A stretch of DNA of 64,000 nt, from the NCBI GenBank assembly GCA_964017065.1, contig OZ024788.1, forward strand, positions 9,155,761-9,219,760, written 5' to 3'. Every line of letters begins with the position of its first letter. Position 1 is the first letter of the stretch. The translations under genes were made by a program, and so were the position numbers. This DNA comes from Haliclona indistincta (lineage: Eukaryota > Porifera > Demospongiae > Haplosclerida > Chalinidae). A model generated the notes under the pieces. It was not told the origin of the DNA. It worked only from the letters and a program-made list of their open reading frames with translations, and did no database searches. Shown piece by piece: positions 1-12,500 of the stretch.

Positions 1-246
1 ACTGTGTTGAGTCTCAAGTATCACTATCATACCAATAAACTAATCAAGTGTCATAATATTGTTTGACTTGTTCACGACGACTGTAACATGTATACTTAGT
101 AATAATACTTTATTTTTGACCATCTTTTCTGACAATTAATTTTAGTCTTTATGTCCAAAGTCTACAAACTGGTCTACTTGAGTGTTAATAGTAGGGCAGC
201 TCTCACATTATCTTTCCGGTTACTGATGATACTCAACACTGTTAAA

Positions 247-533
247 TTAGGAGTTTATGTCGTATTGTAGTTCAAAATGAGATGTCCCAGGAACATCCTC
301 TAAGGGACTACCAGCCAGATTGGGGTGACAAAATACGTGCTGGAGTGGCTGGATAGCCTGCCAGTGTATTCCCGATTTATAAGGTGAGCAGCAATAATAA
401 ACAGGTACTCTGTAGTAACATGCCGCTGCTAACAGCTCCATGTGAGTGCCCCAGTTATCATGTCGCAGCATGTATTTAATGTGTTCGGGGAAAGTAGCAT
501 ACACAGGCATTAATTTAAAAGCAGCCTGATTCA
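247..533 (-). CDS. OTU-type cysteine protease, C-terminal exon fragment
   Basis: The minus strand is open for about 95 codons and ends in a stop at 247. It carries the pattern of the second half of an OTU deubiquitinase: a WGTHMELLAAA stretch (the usual WGGHxEL motif), a beta-strand PVYY, and a late HFELQYD that would supply the catalytic histidine. The first half, with the Asp-Gly-Asn-Cys motif that carries the catalytic cysteine, is not visible upstream. A CAG acceptor near 533 would start this exon just before AAFKLMP. No start codon fits well, so this is either the last exon of a gene whose earlier exons I could not find, or a pseudogene fragment. It is unrelated to the neighbouring block A. 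The family assignment rests on motif order only. Confidence 0.5.
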
Positions 534-552
534 AATTTTCAAACCAAACCAA

Positions 553-1808
553 TCAATAGACTTCCAAGTGAACTTCCTCTGTTGCAAGTAGTTGAAGGGA
601 GAAGCATCTAAATAAACAATTGCAATCTCCTAAAGTACTTTTTACTTTCTGTACTAGCCAACTCGGAGACAGACATTGTGACTCATGATCGAAATTGTAT
701 TTTTGTATGCTTGTACTTACCTGCCTACTGTAGTGTTATGTTATTGTATTATGTGTCAATTACTCATGTCCCACTATTGCTGTAGGATTTAAATGCCTCG
801 TTTACTGTCAATGTAGATCACTACTATGTTACCGAGTCTAGTTCAGTTATAAACCGAATCCCCTAACGCTATACCTACCCTTTAAATACTAGAATATTTG
901 CTGAATAAGATAATTGTATATATTTTCTGAGTCACAACTACATGTACCTCGTTGCTGTCGCTACAATTGAATTGACATTAATATTATTCTAGCCTTCAGA
1001 GCTGGCTAAAGTACTTTTTGGTGTTGCTGCGACAGCTGGAGTGACTGAGGAGTGACAACTGATGGAGATTGGCTACTGATGGAGTGACGGCTAGAGAGAT
1101 TGTTAGAGTGATAACTGGATGATAGTTAAGAAATGTTCACTTCAATGTCTTAATCACTGTGAGAAGTAGAACAACAAATATAATAATTATTATTTTCATA
1201 CAGATCTTTAGGTGATGATCATATTGACAGTGTGCTACAAGCTTCGTCACGTGATAGAAAGACTTTTCACACTGAGACTGATGAACAGATGAATCTACCC
1301 TGTTTGACTTCTTCCCTCTTGTAATCAGTCTTCATGAACTGCTTTAAAGGGAGTAGTCTCTCCCACATCCTTTAACTTTACATGTGAACCTCATCTTTAA
1401 AATTTGAGTTATAAACATATATAATACTGTGATCTTTTTTTATCGATGACTATAACGTGATGGGTTTTCTTGCATGCCTTCCATTATCTACTGAGGCATT
1501 GGTACTCCTCAGCTGATCAGAGGTTGAGCACAATAGAGTGTAGCCTAGAGACTGATCACAGTCACTCAGTGTACTGTGGACTCATAGCTTAGTGCTCGCG
1601 GCGATCGGTAAACGCTGACGTATGCTACCGTTACACGCCGTGTATAGGTAGTCATCTCTGTGTGTAGCTAGCTACCTGTGGCTGTGACTCTCGTAGAAGT
1701 TCTCACGATCAGTAAGTGAGTACACGCTTTCGTTTCTCGTTCAAAATTCCCGCGAAGTCAGTCGCTCGCGAGGGGTTAATTTGTGACCTTTGACCCCCTG
1801 TTTATCTA
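553..1808. other. No gene recognised
   Basis: No convincing exon was seen on either strand. The left part is AT-rich. Around 1585-1800 it becomes richer in CpG, and at 1809 the duplicated block A begins abruptly. The CpG-richer part could be a promoter or an old element edge, but nothing in it decides. Confidence 0.4.
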
Positions 1809-2131
1809 TGCGTAATGAATATCATTAACGTGAGCTAGAGTGAGTGTACATGATATAGTGAGTTAGTCTCTACTGCTAGTGGCTCCCGTTCTGATGTCCA
1901 ACATTCCTCAGCTGGTGTCACATGGGTCAGTACTGCAGTGGCTGTTGCTAGTTGCTGCTGACCACACTGAGAAAATGATGACTTAGAATAGAGCTCACAC
2001 AACACACTCTCACCTGATCTGTGCTGCTGCTGTTGACTATAATTATTACAAGCTAGTGGAGTGAGATCATGTGTAGTCTGAGCTAGGAGAGTGGAACATG
2101 TGTATAGACCTGTCAGCAAAGATGAGAACAT
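1809..2131 (-). pseudogene. Left edge of block A: Gln/Ser-rich open segment, possible STAT tail
   Basis: A 98-codon minus-strand open segment contains SQQQQHRSGES and Cys/Ser-rich sequence. It recurs in copy C (55830-56178), where small indels change the frame, so it probably is not under strong coding constraint. It lies downstream of the STAT linker exons and could be a remnant of the STAT C-terminal region, but it has no SH2 features. The homology with copy C starts at 1809 (ATGCGTAATGAATATC against ATGCGTCATGAATATC at 55826), which marks the block boundary. Confidence 0.3.
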
Positions 2132-2321
2132 TGTGTTTGAAGCAACACAAATAATCTGCCTCTTACTTAATCAAGAGTGAATAATGGTTCTTGTCTTAAT
2201 TCATTCCTTGTAGAGAGAAACAAAGAAACTCAATTCAAACACTCAGATAGTGTTGCAGTTAATACACATGATACCAGGTCATGTGACTGACACACCCCCA
2301 GCCACTAGATGAGTCAGAAAC

Positions 2322-2341
2322 GAGAGAGAGAGAGAGAGAGA
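2322..2341. repeat. (GA)n microsatellite
   Basis: A short perfect GA dinucleotide run. It is nearly absent at the matching place in copy C (near 56340), so it has expanded or contracted since the blocks duplicated. Confidence 0.9.
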
Positions 2342-2390
2342 ATCATCAATAATACATGTAACTGATACACTCATTAACTCACTCTTACAC

Positions 2391-2726
2391 TCATTCTCGT
2401 TTCAGTGCAGTGCAGGTCTTGATCAGATCAAGGTGTTTGTAGAACCACTCACAGAACGTGAAGGTACGAGTACGCAGCTGGTCTCTACACATCTGCTGAC
2501 GAGTGACTGACATCTGCTTGATATCCTCCTCCATCCCTGAGACACACAATGATACATGTACACCATCACACTAACCACACCCACCTACACCAAATAGTTT
2601 CCGACCCAGGTAGTCAAGATTCTGATGAGTGAGACCACACCCACTGCAAGACAGGAAATAGTAGCACAGAGCATCATCAACCTTAGACCATGGTACGACC
2701 TCTGGGACTACAAAATGCTCTCGATT
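2391..2726 (-). pseudogene. STAT linker domain, two exons (block A)
   Basis: Two minus-strand exons (2726-2591 and 2536-2391) join in frame across a 54-nt GT-AG intron. The first begins after a GCAG acceptor and reads FVVPEVVPWSK, ALCYYFL, GRGL-like CGLTHQNLDYLGRKLF; the second contains TRTFTFCEWFYKHLDLIK. These match the STAT linker domain, closest in style to STAT5 (VPxxVLWPQL, RGLTKENLxFLAQKLF, YTFWQWFDG). A TGA at 2393-2391 ends the frame before any SH2 domain, and the same stop is in copy C. STATs are latent transcription factors activated by tyrosine phosphorylation; without SH2 this product could not dimerise in the normal way. It is either a truncated STAT gene or a pseudogene. The DNA-binding exons of the same STAT lie 6 kb upstream at 8517-9150, separated by NEMF and GFRP-like exons. 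Confidence 0.6.
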
Positions 2727-2790
2727 CTGCACAGTAGGAAAGAGAATAAGAATCAAGACATGTTAACTGTACAGTAGGTAACTGTATAGT

Positions 2791-3472
2791 AGTAGTTGAG
2801 TTACAGGGGAAAGCTGACATGAGCTTCCAGCCATGTTGTGTGAACTGGTTGAGCACTACAGCATGAGTAGTGGACACCTCACCAAACCTGAAGAGAGACA
2901 GTGATAGTAGCTATCAAGAGAAGATACCATAGTGTCTACAAAATTATTTTTTGTGGGCTAAAATTTCGTGATTTTTGGATGACGAAATGGGTGTAGCATT
3001 TAGCAAAATACACTTACACACTCATGTGTGAGAGGTAGAGAAGACGATAAACATGATCTTGGTGCTACCGATCTTATCATCACACATTAAATTCTTAACT
3101 TGTTATCACAAATTGTCATGAATTTGTCCCAGTCACTAAATTTGGAGCTGTATGGTGAGTATTAGTTTTTGCTACTAATTACTGTAAGTAAAATTCAAAG
3201 ATAAGATACTGCACTGGGTTGTGAATCTGGCTACGTCACCATTATCAACAATAAAGTACACATAATGCAAGCTGCTAAATCTAATCAGTCTCTCTAACTA
3301 TTACACATAGTAACTAATCTTTAACTGCTCATGTGTACTCTTCATACCATCCTCTGTCGTCTGATATCGTCTTTGGAGCAGCGCTTCTCGATTCCATCAT
3401 CAGCTCAGGATCCAGGTTCCCGTTCACTCGTAACCCGGGACGTGATCCATAGAATATCTCCACTGTACTGTA
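2791..3472 (-). pseudogene. GFRP-like (GTP cyclohydrolase I feedback regulator) two exons, block A
   Basis: Exon one (about 3472-3349) follows an acceptor CTCCAG and reads YSTVEIFYGSRPGLRVNG, then NLDPELMM and SDDRGW. Exon two (about 2887-2793) reads TTHAVVLNQFTQHGWKLMS. Their order and spacing resemble GFRP, a small protein that binds GTP cyclohydrolase I: ISTQIRMEVGP, SDPELM, then a helix ending GFRVLSMTG. No start codon or final GVGQT motif was seen, so if the identification is right the gene is incomplete. Copy B keeps both exons (33741-33915 and 32016-32106) but they are split by a hAT-free insert of about 1.6 kb. Copy C lacks both. The similarity is modest and could be coincidental. Confidence 0.35.
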
Positions 3473-3519
3473 CTGGAGCTTTGGTTGAATAGAGTCTGAG
3501 ATAACAAACAAACACACCA

Positions 3520-4320
3520 GAGTATGAGAACTACATGTGGCTACTTACACCACCTCAACCTATAAACCATCTATACAGTGAATCACAAACACAGATGACA
3601 CTACAGAGAATGGTTGACACTGCAGTTTGTATTGAACTGAGTAAGCTAGCTCACTGACTGACTACAGTCAATAAAACAACATATGAATAACATATTGAAC
3701 CTAGGGCTCCAGAAAAATAGAAAATCAATGTCTATGGTAACTTTCGTGAGGTTAAATTTTCGTTCTTTTCGTTACACTGGTCTACGAAATAACTTTGTAC
3801 TTATGAAAATTTAGCATACATGTAGGACTTTGAGAGAGCTAGCAATGGGAACACTGCTACCAATCCAGAGGGAGTTATATCTGGGATTATATCAAGAAAA
3901 GGCATCCAAGTGTGGTTTGCTTGGGTGAATAAGAACGAAATTTAACTCACGAAATTCTGCCTTGTCCAAAACGAATATTCAACCTCACGAAATGATATAG
4001 CAGCTATACGGTATCCATTACTAATAATAATGATACTGCTGTATAAGATACTGAATCACTAATAATGTTCTATATCTACTTCCATATATGTACGTACACA
4101 CAAGAGATCATGGTACACACTATGTTTCATCACCTTCAGTGTGAGCTGATACTAGATCCTTTAGCTTTGATATCCACTCAGTCTGTGAAATGTGAAACAA
4201 TATTGCAAAATTTTCGACTACTTGCAAGTAATTCCTGCACCATCACAAACTTTTTCCATAGCAAACTCTCTCACTTTCTTCTTAACACACTCGCTCTCTC
4301 CCACTAGCTACACTCTCATT
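3520..4320 (-). other. Intron-like duplicated sequence between GFRP-like and NEMF exons
   Basis: No exon recognised. It is closely similar to 36286-37080 in block B, where the hAT transposon sits at the position that is 3539-3546 here. It includes GAAATTT-rich stretches that look like decayed repeat sequence (3725-4010). Confidence 0.6.
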
Positions 4321-4323
4321 CGA

Positions 4324-7300
4324 TCATACCTTTTTAGCAGCACTGGAAGCAGAATAATTATAGCTACGCCCTTTAATGACTAGTCTGAAGGTAAGAGAGA
4401 GGGGAGGGTGCTGATGCTGAGGATGCTGAGAGAAAGAGAGAGGGGAGGAGGAGAGGGAGGGAGGAAGGAAGGCAAAGAGAGAGATAGAGACCACATGATC
4501 ACAATTATGATAGCATATAATATTATGTTCATTGTGACAAACCTCTTTTGTTCTTTTGTTCTTCTTCCAAGTCCTGTAAACACATCTTCTATGGTGCACA
4601 CACAGGAACAGCAAACAAGAGAACATCATCAGAGAATGGTGAACCTGTTAGAATCCAACTACACAACAGGTATATACGCAAACCATTAGGCTGAAGTGAA
4701 CTAACAGCATACCTTCTTAGCTTCCTCCAGCAAGTTCTCTTCATCTATGAAAGTCTTATTTTCTTCATCATCAGATACAACGGCAACATCTCCATCCACC
4801 TATAGGCCTGCACCTGCAGAGAGGCAAATACTCATGATTTCCACAAATCTGCACACACTCACTTTTTCAATAGTGGCTGATAAATCTGTACTTTATTCAT
4901 TGAAGGGACAGCATATCCTGATTCATCAGTGGTCTCATTTTTTAAGTTGTCCTCTCTCTGCCACCTCTTCCAAGACTGGTTGCTCCTCTGATAACTGTTC
5001 AGGAATTTCACAGTTCCCTTGTCCTCGACAACTCTGCTAGCTGATAGGAACTTTGGAGGCTCTTGCCTGTGAGGCTGTTCTACAATGCCGCCTCCTTCCT
5101 CTTCTCTGTTTTTAGTTTTCTTGTGATATTTGTGATTGGGATTGGTATAGACTCTCATTTCTTCCCTTTGATCCTATCATCTGCTTTCAGTCCACCAGCA
5201 GACTACATGAAGTACACAATAATACCAATGTGTGTGTGTGAGAGACTACAGCTAGTACCTCCATCTTCAATAGCCTTTCTTCCCCATCCTGGTCTCCATA
5301 CTTGTCTCTGACTCTCTTCTGCTTAGACTATGTGCCAGGGTAATGGGCATTATACTTCTCTAGGATGTGTTTACCTTTTGACCTCTCTTGTATTGTTGAG
5401 GGGGTGGCTGGGCTGGTGCTTTCTGTGAACCATAAGCAGCAATGTGTGGATAGCAGCAGTGCTGTACTAACAACACACCTTATTCTCATGGTGGACCTCA
5501 TCTGGTATGCTAGTGGCTCCCTCCCCTCTACCTTGCTGTTTCATCATTCTAACACAACAGCACTAACATCACACAAAAAGCTACTGTAGGAGCTATATAC
5601 CTTCCCTGTTTGGTTGACATGTGCTTATGCCCTCTGTCTTCCTGTAAAAAAACATGTACAAAGTGTGTTTGAGTGACATGTGTGTTCTCCCCTCTACCTT
5701 GTGTTGTTGGGCAGTATCGTCACGAGTTGTAGAGGAGGCAGTGCTGACACTTCTCTGTAGCTCAAACCTAGACACATGTGTACTATAAGATACAGTATAG
5801 GTTATTCCTTTATACCTGTCTCCTCCAACATGATGCAGTTGTATTACTGTATCAGACAGTTCTGTCTCATCTTCCTCTTCGCTCTACTCCTCCACCTCTT
5901 GCAGAGCTGTTTCTCCTACCTCCTCACCACCACCAGCCATAGCTAATAGCAAGTACAGCAATATTATGTATGCTGTTGCTACTTACTAACCTTCTAAAGG
6001 TTGATTATCCTCTGTATTCTCCTCTCCATTCTCTTCCTCCACCTCTATCTCCTCCTCCTCCTCTTCCAGTGATAGTTCACTAGTTGCCTCACTGATCTAC
6101 ACACACAAAACAAAGTTTAACAACTTGATAAAGGATCATGGAATCCAACACACTATTGACTGGTCATCATCACTTGATTGACTCTTCTTTCATTCTTGTG
6201 TTTACTGACACACAGATCATCAAGCTGAAATAATACAAGTTTAAACTCACAAAAAGTAAAAAAAAAAACAACAACAAAGTACTGTACATTGCAATCATGT
6301 TGTACAAAAATGGATAAGTGTGTGAATGAGCGAGTTAAGAAAGAATGTATTAGGAACCTTGAACATCACTGCAAAGCCCATGGTCAGTTGACAAGGAGGC
6401 ATGTAATTATTCATTCCTAAACCCATTGTGCAGTAGCTGATCTCAGCATAATACAGCACACTCACCTCTGATCATGAAGCTACCAGTAGTGAAGTACTCA
6501 CCAGTAGGGGCTGTCTTGGATAGAGAGGTAGAGAAGAATATAAAGAGGGAGAGTCAATGATGATAGCTGACCTGGTTATGGTAGACCCACCAGGCGCTGG
6601 TGACTATCTTAGCTTCCCAGGCTGAGCTATAGCAGACCGCCATTAGTGCCGCCTCATTGAGTGTCTTTGGAGGCACAGGCCCTCCTGAATGAAAAAGGAA
6701 ATACGTAAATCTCTCAATATTGTACCCTGCTTACCTGTTGGATTCTTGATGACTACACTAGTTGCTCCATGGAGGTCAGCATGAACATACAGGTCACCTT
6801 GAGGAGAGAGATCAGGACAATGTATTGATCAAAGAAGCCGATGTTTCATGATTACCGTCATTGAGATATTTCTTCACTACTAGTTCATTCTGTTGTTGGT
6901 CACACCCACCTATAATGAGGTAGTTATCTGAACTAATAAACCAGTACAACTTCTCAAACCTGTGTAGAAGACATACCACCCCACCCTCTCTCTCAACACT
7001 TCTCTTACCAATGAACCTTCCTGGCTATATGTATCTTAGACACAGTTGCTCTTTCTTTCAGAATTTGCTCGTTCTTCTTCTCAGCTGATCCGAGAGCCTG
7101 AGAAAGCACCACAACTACTAACAGCACACAACCATGCTAGTGACACTACCTTTGCAGAAGCATCGATTGTCTTTTGCTGTTTCTTAGCAGCATGCTTCTT
7201 GTGGTCATAATACCTACGACAAAACAAGTATCACAAACTAGTCAAACTAGTATAGCATTGACTTACCTTCTAGCATTAGAGTATGCAGATAACTCCAAAT

Positions 7301-8457
7301 CAATATCAACCTTGACGCCTTTCTTTCCCTTCTACACAAACAGCAAACCAAGCAAGTCATCTCACAGAAATACATATACTAACAGGTTTCTTCTTACACT
7401 TTTACTAGCAATTTTCTCCTCTTCTTCGCCTTCGTTACTAAAATCTGGCTCTCTATAAGGAACACCACACATATAAATCCAACATAGCATAGCAATACAT
7501 TGACATACTTGAGCATCATTGTAATATGGTTACTATACAGTTTGAGTCCATGTATTGATTGAGCTACAGGGTCTCCTCTGGTCTGGGCATCCTTCACAAG
7601 CAGCTCAATATCACTCCAATCCATTGAATTAGCTACAGCACTTCTAATGACTAAACACGCTCGCTCTATAAGATCATAGTTCAGCTCTATCAGTGTTGCC
7701 TTGTAGACATCCTCCTCCTGCAAGAGGTTGAATAGAGAGTGATAGAAGAGTTAATAATCTAACCTGAGCTTTCATCAAGGTATCGATCCTCCTCGTATGA
7801 TCATGTTTGAAGCTTCTTCACAGCTGTCTTTTGCTGAAATGAGCAAGACATGAATGGAAGTATAAAATCAATGAGTACTGTATACTATACCAGCTGTATG
7901 ACTTTGAGATCTTGCTTCTGCCCGCTCATCGCTGAGAAGAATTCATCCACTGCCTGGAATAAAATTATTGTGTATAGCAAGAGCTTTTATTTTTGCTCTA
8001 TTTGGATCACCTACTCTATTGAATGAGTCAAGTGTTCTGTAGTCAGCAGTCTGGTGCTGTCTGAACAGCATGGGATGAAACTCAACATTTCTGGAGAGAG
8101 AAAACAAGAGGTCAGTCAGGAAGAGAACTCACACAGCGCTAACGTGAAAATATCATTGGTCTGTTCTGCTTCTAGACCAGTAGCAGCTACAGCACAGGGT
8201 ATCTTCTCCCTTTTCAGAATGAGAATTCCCTGAACAGCATTGTACTAATATCAGGTAGTATGTACACTTTGGTACTTACTTTGCTGGGCTGAGAGGTCAA
8301 TGGCTTGAACAAGCCATCTGCTTCTGCTAATGCAGCCATCACCTTGTCGAGATGTTTCAGGAGAGAGATCAAGTAAGAGTGTGCTTTATATAACTTTGTT
8401 TCTTTACCTTTCACTGCATCTCCATTACTTAGTCTAACATTGTCTGGAAACCCGCAG
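4324..8457 (-). pseudogene. NEMF: NEMF (Rqc2/Tae2 family) gene copy A, 5'-truncated, about 18 exons
   Basis: A string of small minus-strand exons with 50-70 nt introns follows NEMF in order. At 8440-8277 is a stretch ending in GLFKPLTSQPSK; at 8235-8145 GILILKREKIP; at 8092 NVEFHPMLFRQHQ; at 7719-7510 the coiled-coil region with LIERACLVIRSAVAN and WSDIELLVKDAQTRGDP. The NFACT-R (DUF814) core follows: KVDIDLELSAYSNARR at 7330, YYDHKKHAAKK at 7213, [18 protein letters not shown] at 6962, [12 protein letters not shown] at 6800, [21 protein letters not shown] at 6660, [14 protein letters not shown] at 6510 and MPPCQLTMGFAVMFK at 6400. Acidic and Lys-rich tail exons reach about 4324. NEMF binds the stalled 60S ribosome and works with Listerin in quality control. 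The first roughly 220 residues (NFACT-N) are missing and replaced by STAT sequence. A TAG at 5884-5886 replaces the GAG seen in copies B and C. It is best read as a pseudogene. Confidence 0.8.
4398..4485. repeat. GA-rich low-complexity tract
   Basis: Purine-rich GAGAGGGGAGGA sequence inside a NEMF intron. A diverged equivalent is at 37155-37240 in block B. Confidence 0.8.
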
Positions 8458-8516
8458 TAGGTACTGTAGTAGTAGAGGAAGATTGAGAACAAGAGAACAG
8501 GATTGACTCACACAGT

Positions 8517-9150
8517 GAAATAGTGTTGTACCGCTTCAGTGAAGGCATTGTCCCAGAAGATGGTAGCAAGCTCAGTTGCTGGTTGCTGAGTGACGATGAC
8601 TACCACTGGGAGAGATTGTCACTGGAGCTGCATGGAGGAGAAGGTACCATACATGAGTACATAGAGAGAATACTGTGATTACTGAGATTACACTTAACAC
8701 ACTCAAACAGTACTGCAGTCACATAAACTGCACTACTACACTAAAAATACACATTCCAACAGACTCTCTAAAATATTAGTAACTGAAGTCAAGTCAAGTT
8801 GACTACATGTATATTGTCTGTTTGTGTGTACATAGTTTGTGTTGATTATGACATGCTAATCAACTGTTGTACAATGATAGACACACACTACCTGAACAGG
8901 ATCATTCATTCCTCCAGCTCCTGCTGCTGCTGTCATACTGAATACCATCCATCCGAGTTAGAGCAAAGGAAACTTTTCTTCAGTGACAGTCTCAGCCGCC
9001 CTCCTCTCTGAGCTCCTCTTAATCTTATTGATTTGCATGAAATTGAAGTTGCACTGAAAAGTACCAGTTTGAGCATTGTACTCCATAGCCTTCTGATTGA
9101 TGAGAATTGCTCCTGTTGATAACTGGTTGGTGACTCTGAGCCCACAAAAG
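8517..9150 (-). pseudogene. STAT DNA-binding domain, two exons (block A)
   Basis: Exon one (about 9150-8946) follows a strong polypyrimidine acceptor and reads FCGLRVTNQ, then NAQTGTFQCNFNFMQ, then VTEEKFPL, matching the STAT beta-barrel region with its VTEE motif. Exon two (about 8630-8517) contains SLPVVVIVTQQPATELATIFWDNA, close to the STAT SLPVVVISNxxQxxxAWASILWYNML signature, and ends in a GTGAGT donor. An in-frame TGA lies directly before SLPVVV (8621-8619) in copies A and B, which argues against function. The next STAT exons (linker) are 6 kb away at 2391-2726, beyond the NEMF and GFRP-like exons. Confidence 0.65.
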
Positions 9151-9159
9151 CTGAAGAAG

Positions 9160-9569
9160 GAGAGAAATGACAACATTTCACAGCTGGTTCATATTTCCTT
9201 CTTGTGGTGATATCACTTTTAATAACAGGATAATACAGTAATGGATCATGTACTGAGTGGTAGTAGAGTGATGGAAGGGTTAATAAAGGTGACTCACTGA
9301 TAGTATGAAGGTGGTTAGTAGCAGCACTGCTGTACTGTAGTTCACTGTATTCACTGAGTGAGGCTTGAGCTGAGCACTGAGAGCACGAGATATACTATAT
9401 AGCTAATAACATACTGTAATCATCACAACTAACATCAACAATGTAAAGACACTCAAAATAAATACTGAAAATCATTATTCTTTTAAAAATAGTTTAAAGC
9501 AATAAAGCTTGCATAGCACATTTTAGAATAGAACAATAACACTAACCTCATCATACCAGTAGTTGAGAG
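9160..9569. other. Spacer between NLR1 and block A
   Basis: No exon seen. The same spacer separates NLR3 from block B (43721-44139). The NLR end of it (9500-9569) is also found after NLR2 (19440-19515), so NLR and block were probably duplicated together at least once. A GTTAGTG donor-like site just after the NLR stop could start a 3' UTR intron. Confidence 0.5.
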
Positions 9570-12500
9570 TCACCACTTCTTGTACACACCATCAGAAACA
9601 CCATACCACTCAATGACCACATCATCTCTGGAGAGAGGACAGTCACTCAACGACTTCGTGTAGAAACTATCTAGATGAGGTTTTTTCACAGCACTGCTTT
9701 CTACACCCTCTATCAATAATTGGAACTGTTCTTTAGTGAAACTTGCTGAGAATTCACTATTGTTAATAGCTAGTTCCTCCATTGTTTTGTTCTGTTTGAG
9801 ACCACTGACCAGTGCTGTGAGTGATGGAGTATCAATGCTATAATCAAAGAAGAGAAGGTGTGTTATTGTGTTGCTGCTGACAATAGCTGTGGTGAGGAGG
9901 GTGCGGTCAGTAGTGGGAATAGTGCAGAAATACAGTGCTAGTTTGTGTAGACTGCAGTGAGGAGACTGCAGGGAATGGATGAGTGAGCAAGTGGATTCAC
10001 TGCTGAGCTTACACCTCGTGAGTGACAGTGAGTGGAGGTTGCTCTGTCGAGAGATAATTTGACAATAACGAAAATTAGGCTCTGAATATTTCAGACAAAG
10101 ATCTGTCAAAGAGTAGCGATCAAGGACTTTTTCTAACTCCATCATTACATTACTACTCATTGGATTGTGTTTTGTGTATTGTTTAGGACCAGCTAGTTTG
10201 ATATCAGTAACGCTTTTAGTGAAGGGTTGGAGTTTTGACAAAATCTTCAAATGTCCAGACCAGGATCCAGCAAAATCAAGAGAAAGTATCTTACCCTCTC
10301 CACTACCATCCTGAGGTGCTAACTCTAGACCCATGACTAGATTATTGAAATACTTTAAGACATCGCTAGCTTTCTTCTTTATTCCCCAAGTGCTAGTGCT
10401 GTTAGCAATACAGTAACCAATGACAAACCAGTCTAGAGCAGAGCGACCACTAACAGAAATATACTTTCGACTAGTGACTAGAGTTGACTGAATGAGCTGT
10501 GGACACTGAGTCTCATACAACAAATGAAGCAATGACACATCAACTGATGAATCATGAAGACCAGCTTTAAGATGGTTAGGATCAATACTACTGAGTTGTG
10601 TTCTTCCTGCTAGGAAGAGTGCCACTGGCCAATGAATGATATTCTTTGTCTTCTTCCCGTAGTGCTGTAAGAAGCTGCTCAATGGGAAGAGATCATCTCG
10701 TGTTAGTAGCTGTGTTAGTTGCTCTGGGCTGTCACATTGCTGGGAGTAGTGCACTGCTGCAAGATATTCTTGCAATGTAAGATGTAGAAAGTTGTGTGAT
10801 GATGATCTCCCAATACCTGCAGTCAGTTCCTCCTCTCTCTGCATCAGACCAAGTGTCTCTGATGGTACATTGTCATCTTCTTCATCAAACACATACTGTT
10901 GCTTCTCTATTCCCTTTGCTGCTAGTGTAGTCACTGCTTTAAGCTGCTGCTTCACATCCTCTGGTAGATCACGCATGTCTCTTAATCTCCAGTCTCTGTC
11001 CTTGTGTACAGGATGGTGTGTGAGGAATCGTAGTAACAGAGTATGGACAAGACCTGTGTATAGTTCAGTGAGGGTCTTTGGGGCAAACCCTTTGTCCCCA
11101 CACTGCCAGTGGCTGCAGTAAATGTCAGTCACTATGGCACATTGTAGAGGATTGAACATAAGAGAAGATGAGAATGGATGACAGGAAAGGTACTCCTTGA
11201 AATCTTCTACTAGTTCTGGGTTGTCTCCACAAGCTGAGTTGATGTACTCTTCAATGTTCTTATCTGTGAACCCCAGCACTTCTATGTGCTGGTCAATGGA
11301 CTGCAAAAAGTTAGGATGGAGTGTTCTAGTGGCAAGTGGTCTACTGGTCACCATTAGTGTGGCCTGACAGAGTGGCTCTCGACTCATCAGTAACTGAATC
11401 ACTGAGTCAGATTCTCTTTGCTTGGTTGTTAGTTCGTCATATCCATCTAATATCAACAGCATGCCCTCACCATCTGTTTCAACAAGCTCTGTCACTGCCT
11501 GGCGATATGTCTCAGGATTAGGATGATAAAAATTTAATAAGTCTTCGATAGTTTGTGCTGTCCTCGACCTCCGGTCTCTCAGCTTGATAATAACCACCAC
11601 TCCCCACTCCTGCAGGATCTCTCCTCTGGCCCATTGCTTGCACAACTCAAAAGCAAATGTAGTCTTACCAACCCCAGGTGCCCCCTCAACAAGCACACTG
11701 TGGGCTACATCACCGTTATCACACTTACACACATTACTAAACTTAAGTGGTGTTTTTTTTTTCTGAATAGCATCAACATGTCCATGCAGTCTGTCCATGA
11801 ACATTTCATTTTTTTCACTCGCGGCCATAGTATTTCCTGAGTCTTTGTCAACTAAAGCAATGTTAATGAATGATTTAGATTTGAATTTTAGTAGATTAAT
11901 ATCTTTGTCCTTTTCTGGAGCCTTTTTAGAAGAATATAGCTTCTTGAGATGAGTCACATATCGTTGCATGCAAGGAGAAGCAGTGGTAGCAGGTGGTGGG
12001 GGAGGGGCTACTGAGGGTGAAGCAGCTGTACTGGTAGACTCGTATCCAGGATCTCGGTGAGGGCCTGCAGTGTGTAACACTACTGTACTGGTGGGTCCAT
12101 GAAGAGTGGTGAGGGGAGAAGATGGTGCAGTGTCTAGTCTAGGATGCTTAGGAAGAGGAAGAACATGAGAAGGTGAGTGTTGTGGTGAAACACAGGAGGA
12201 GTAAGGAGAGGGATGAGATGGTGCAGACCTAGAGGAAGTGGTTCCCCTGGATGATGGTGGTATAGTGTCTGATGATTGCCCAACATGAGCTGGAGAGAAT
12301 GGTTTTGAGAGAGAGTGAGTGACATGAGATGATGAGTGGTGAGCTGTACCAGTAGTGAAGGGGTTAAGAGAAGGAGTGTAGAGTTTAGGTCGCTGAGGAA
12401 GAGGAGGACCATCGTGACTATGATCATGAGAGAATTGAGAGGAGTGGGTGAGTGTATTAGCAGTAGTGGTCTGATAGGATGGTATATTGGAATGATAAAG

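Noticed and set aside
10792..11121. Plus-strand open frames opposite the NLR exons (also 22160-22483, 47734-47916)
   Set aside because: They recur in each paralogue because the NLR coding strand is conserved; antisense shadows.
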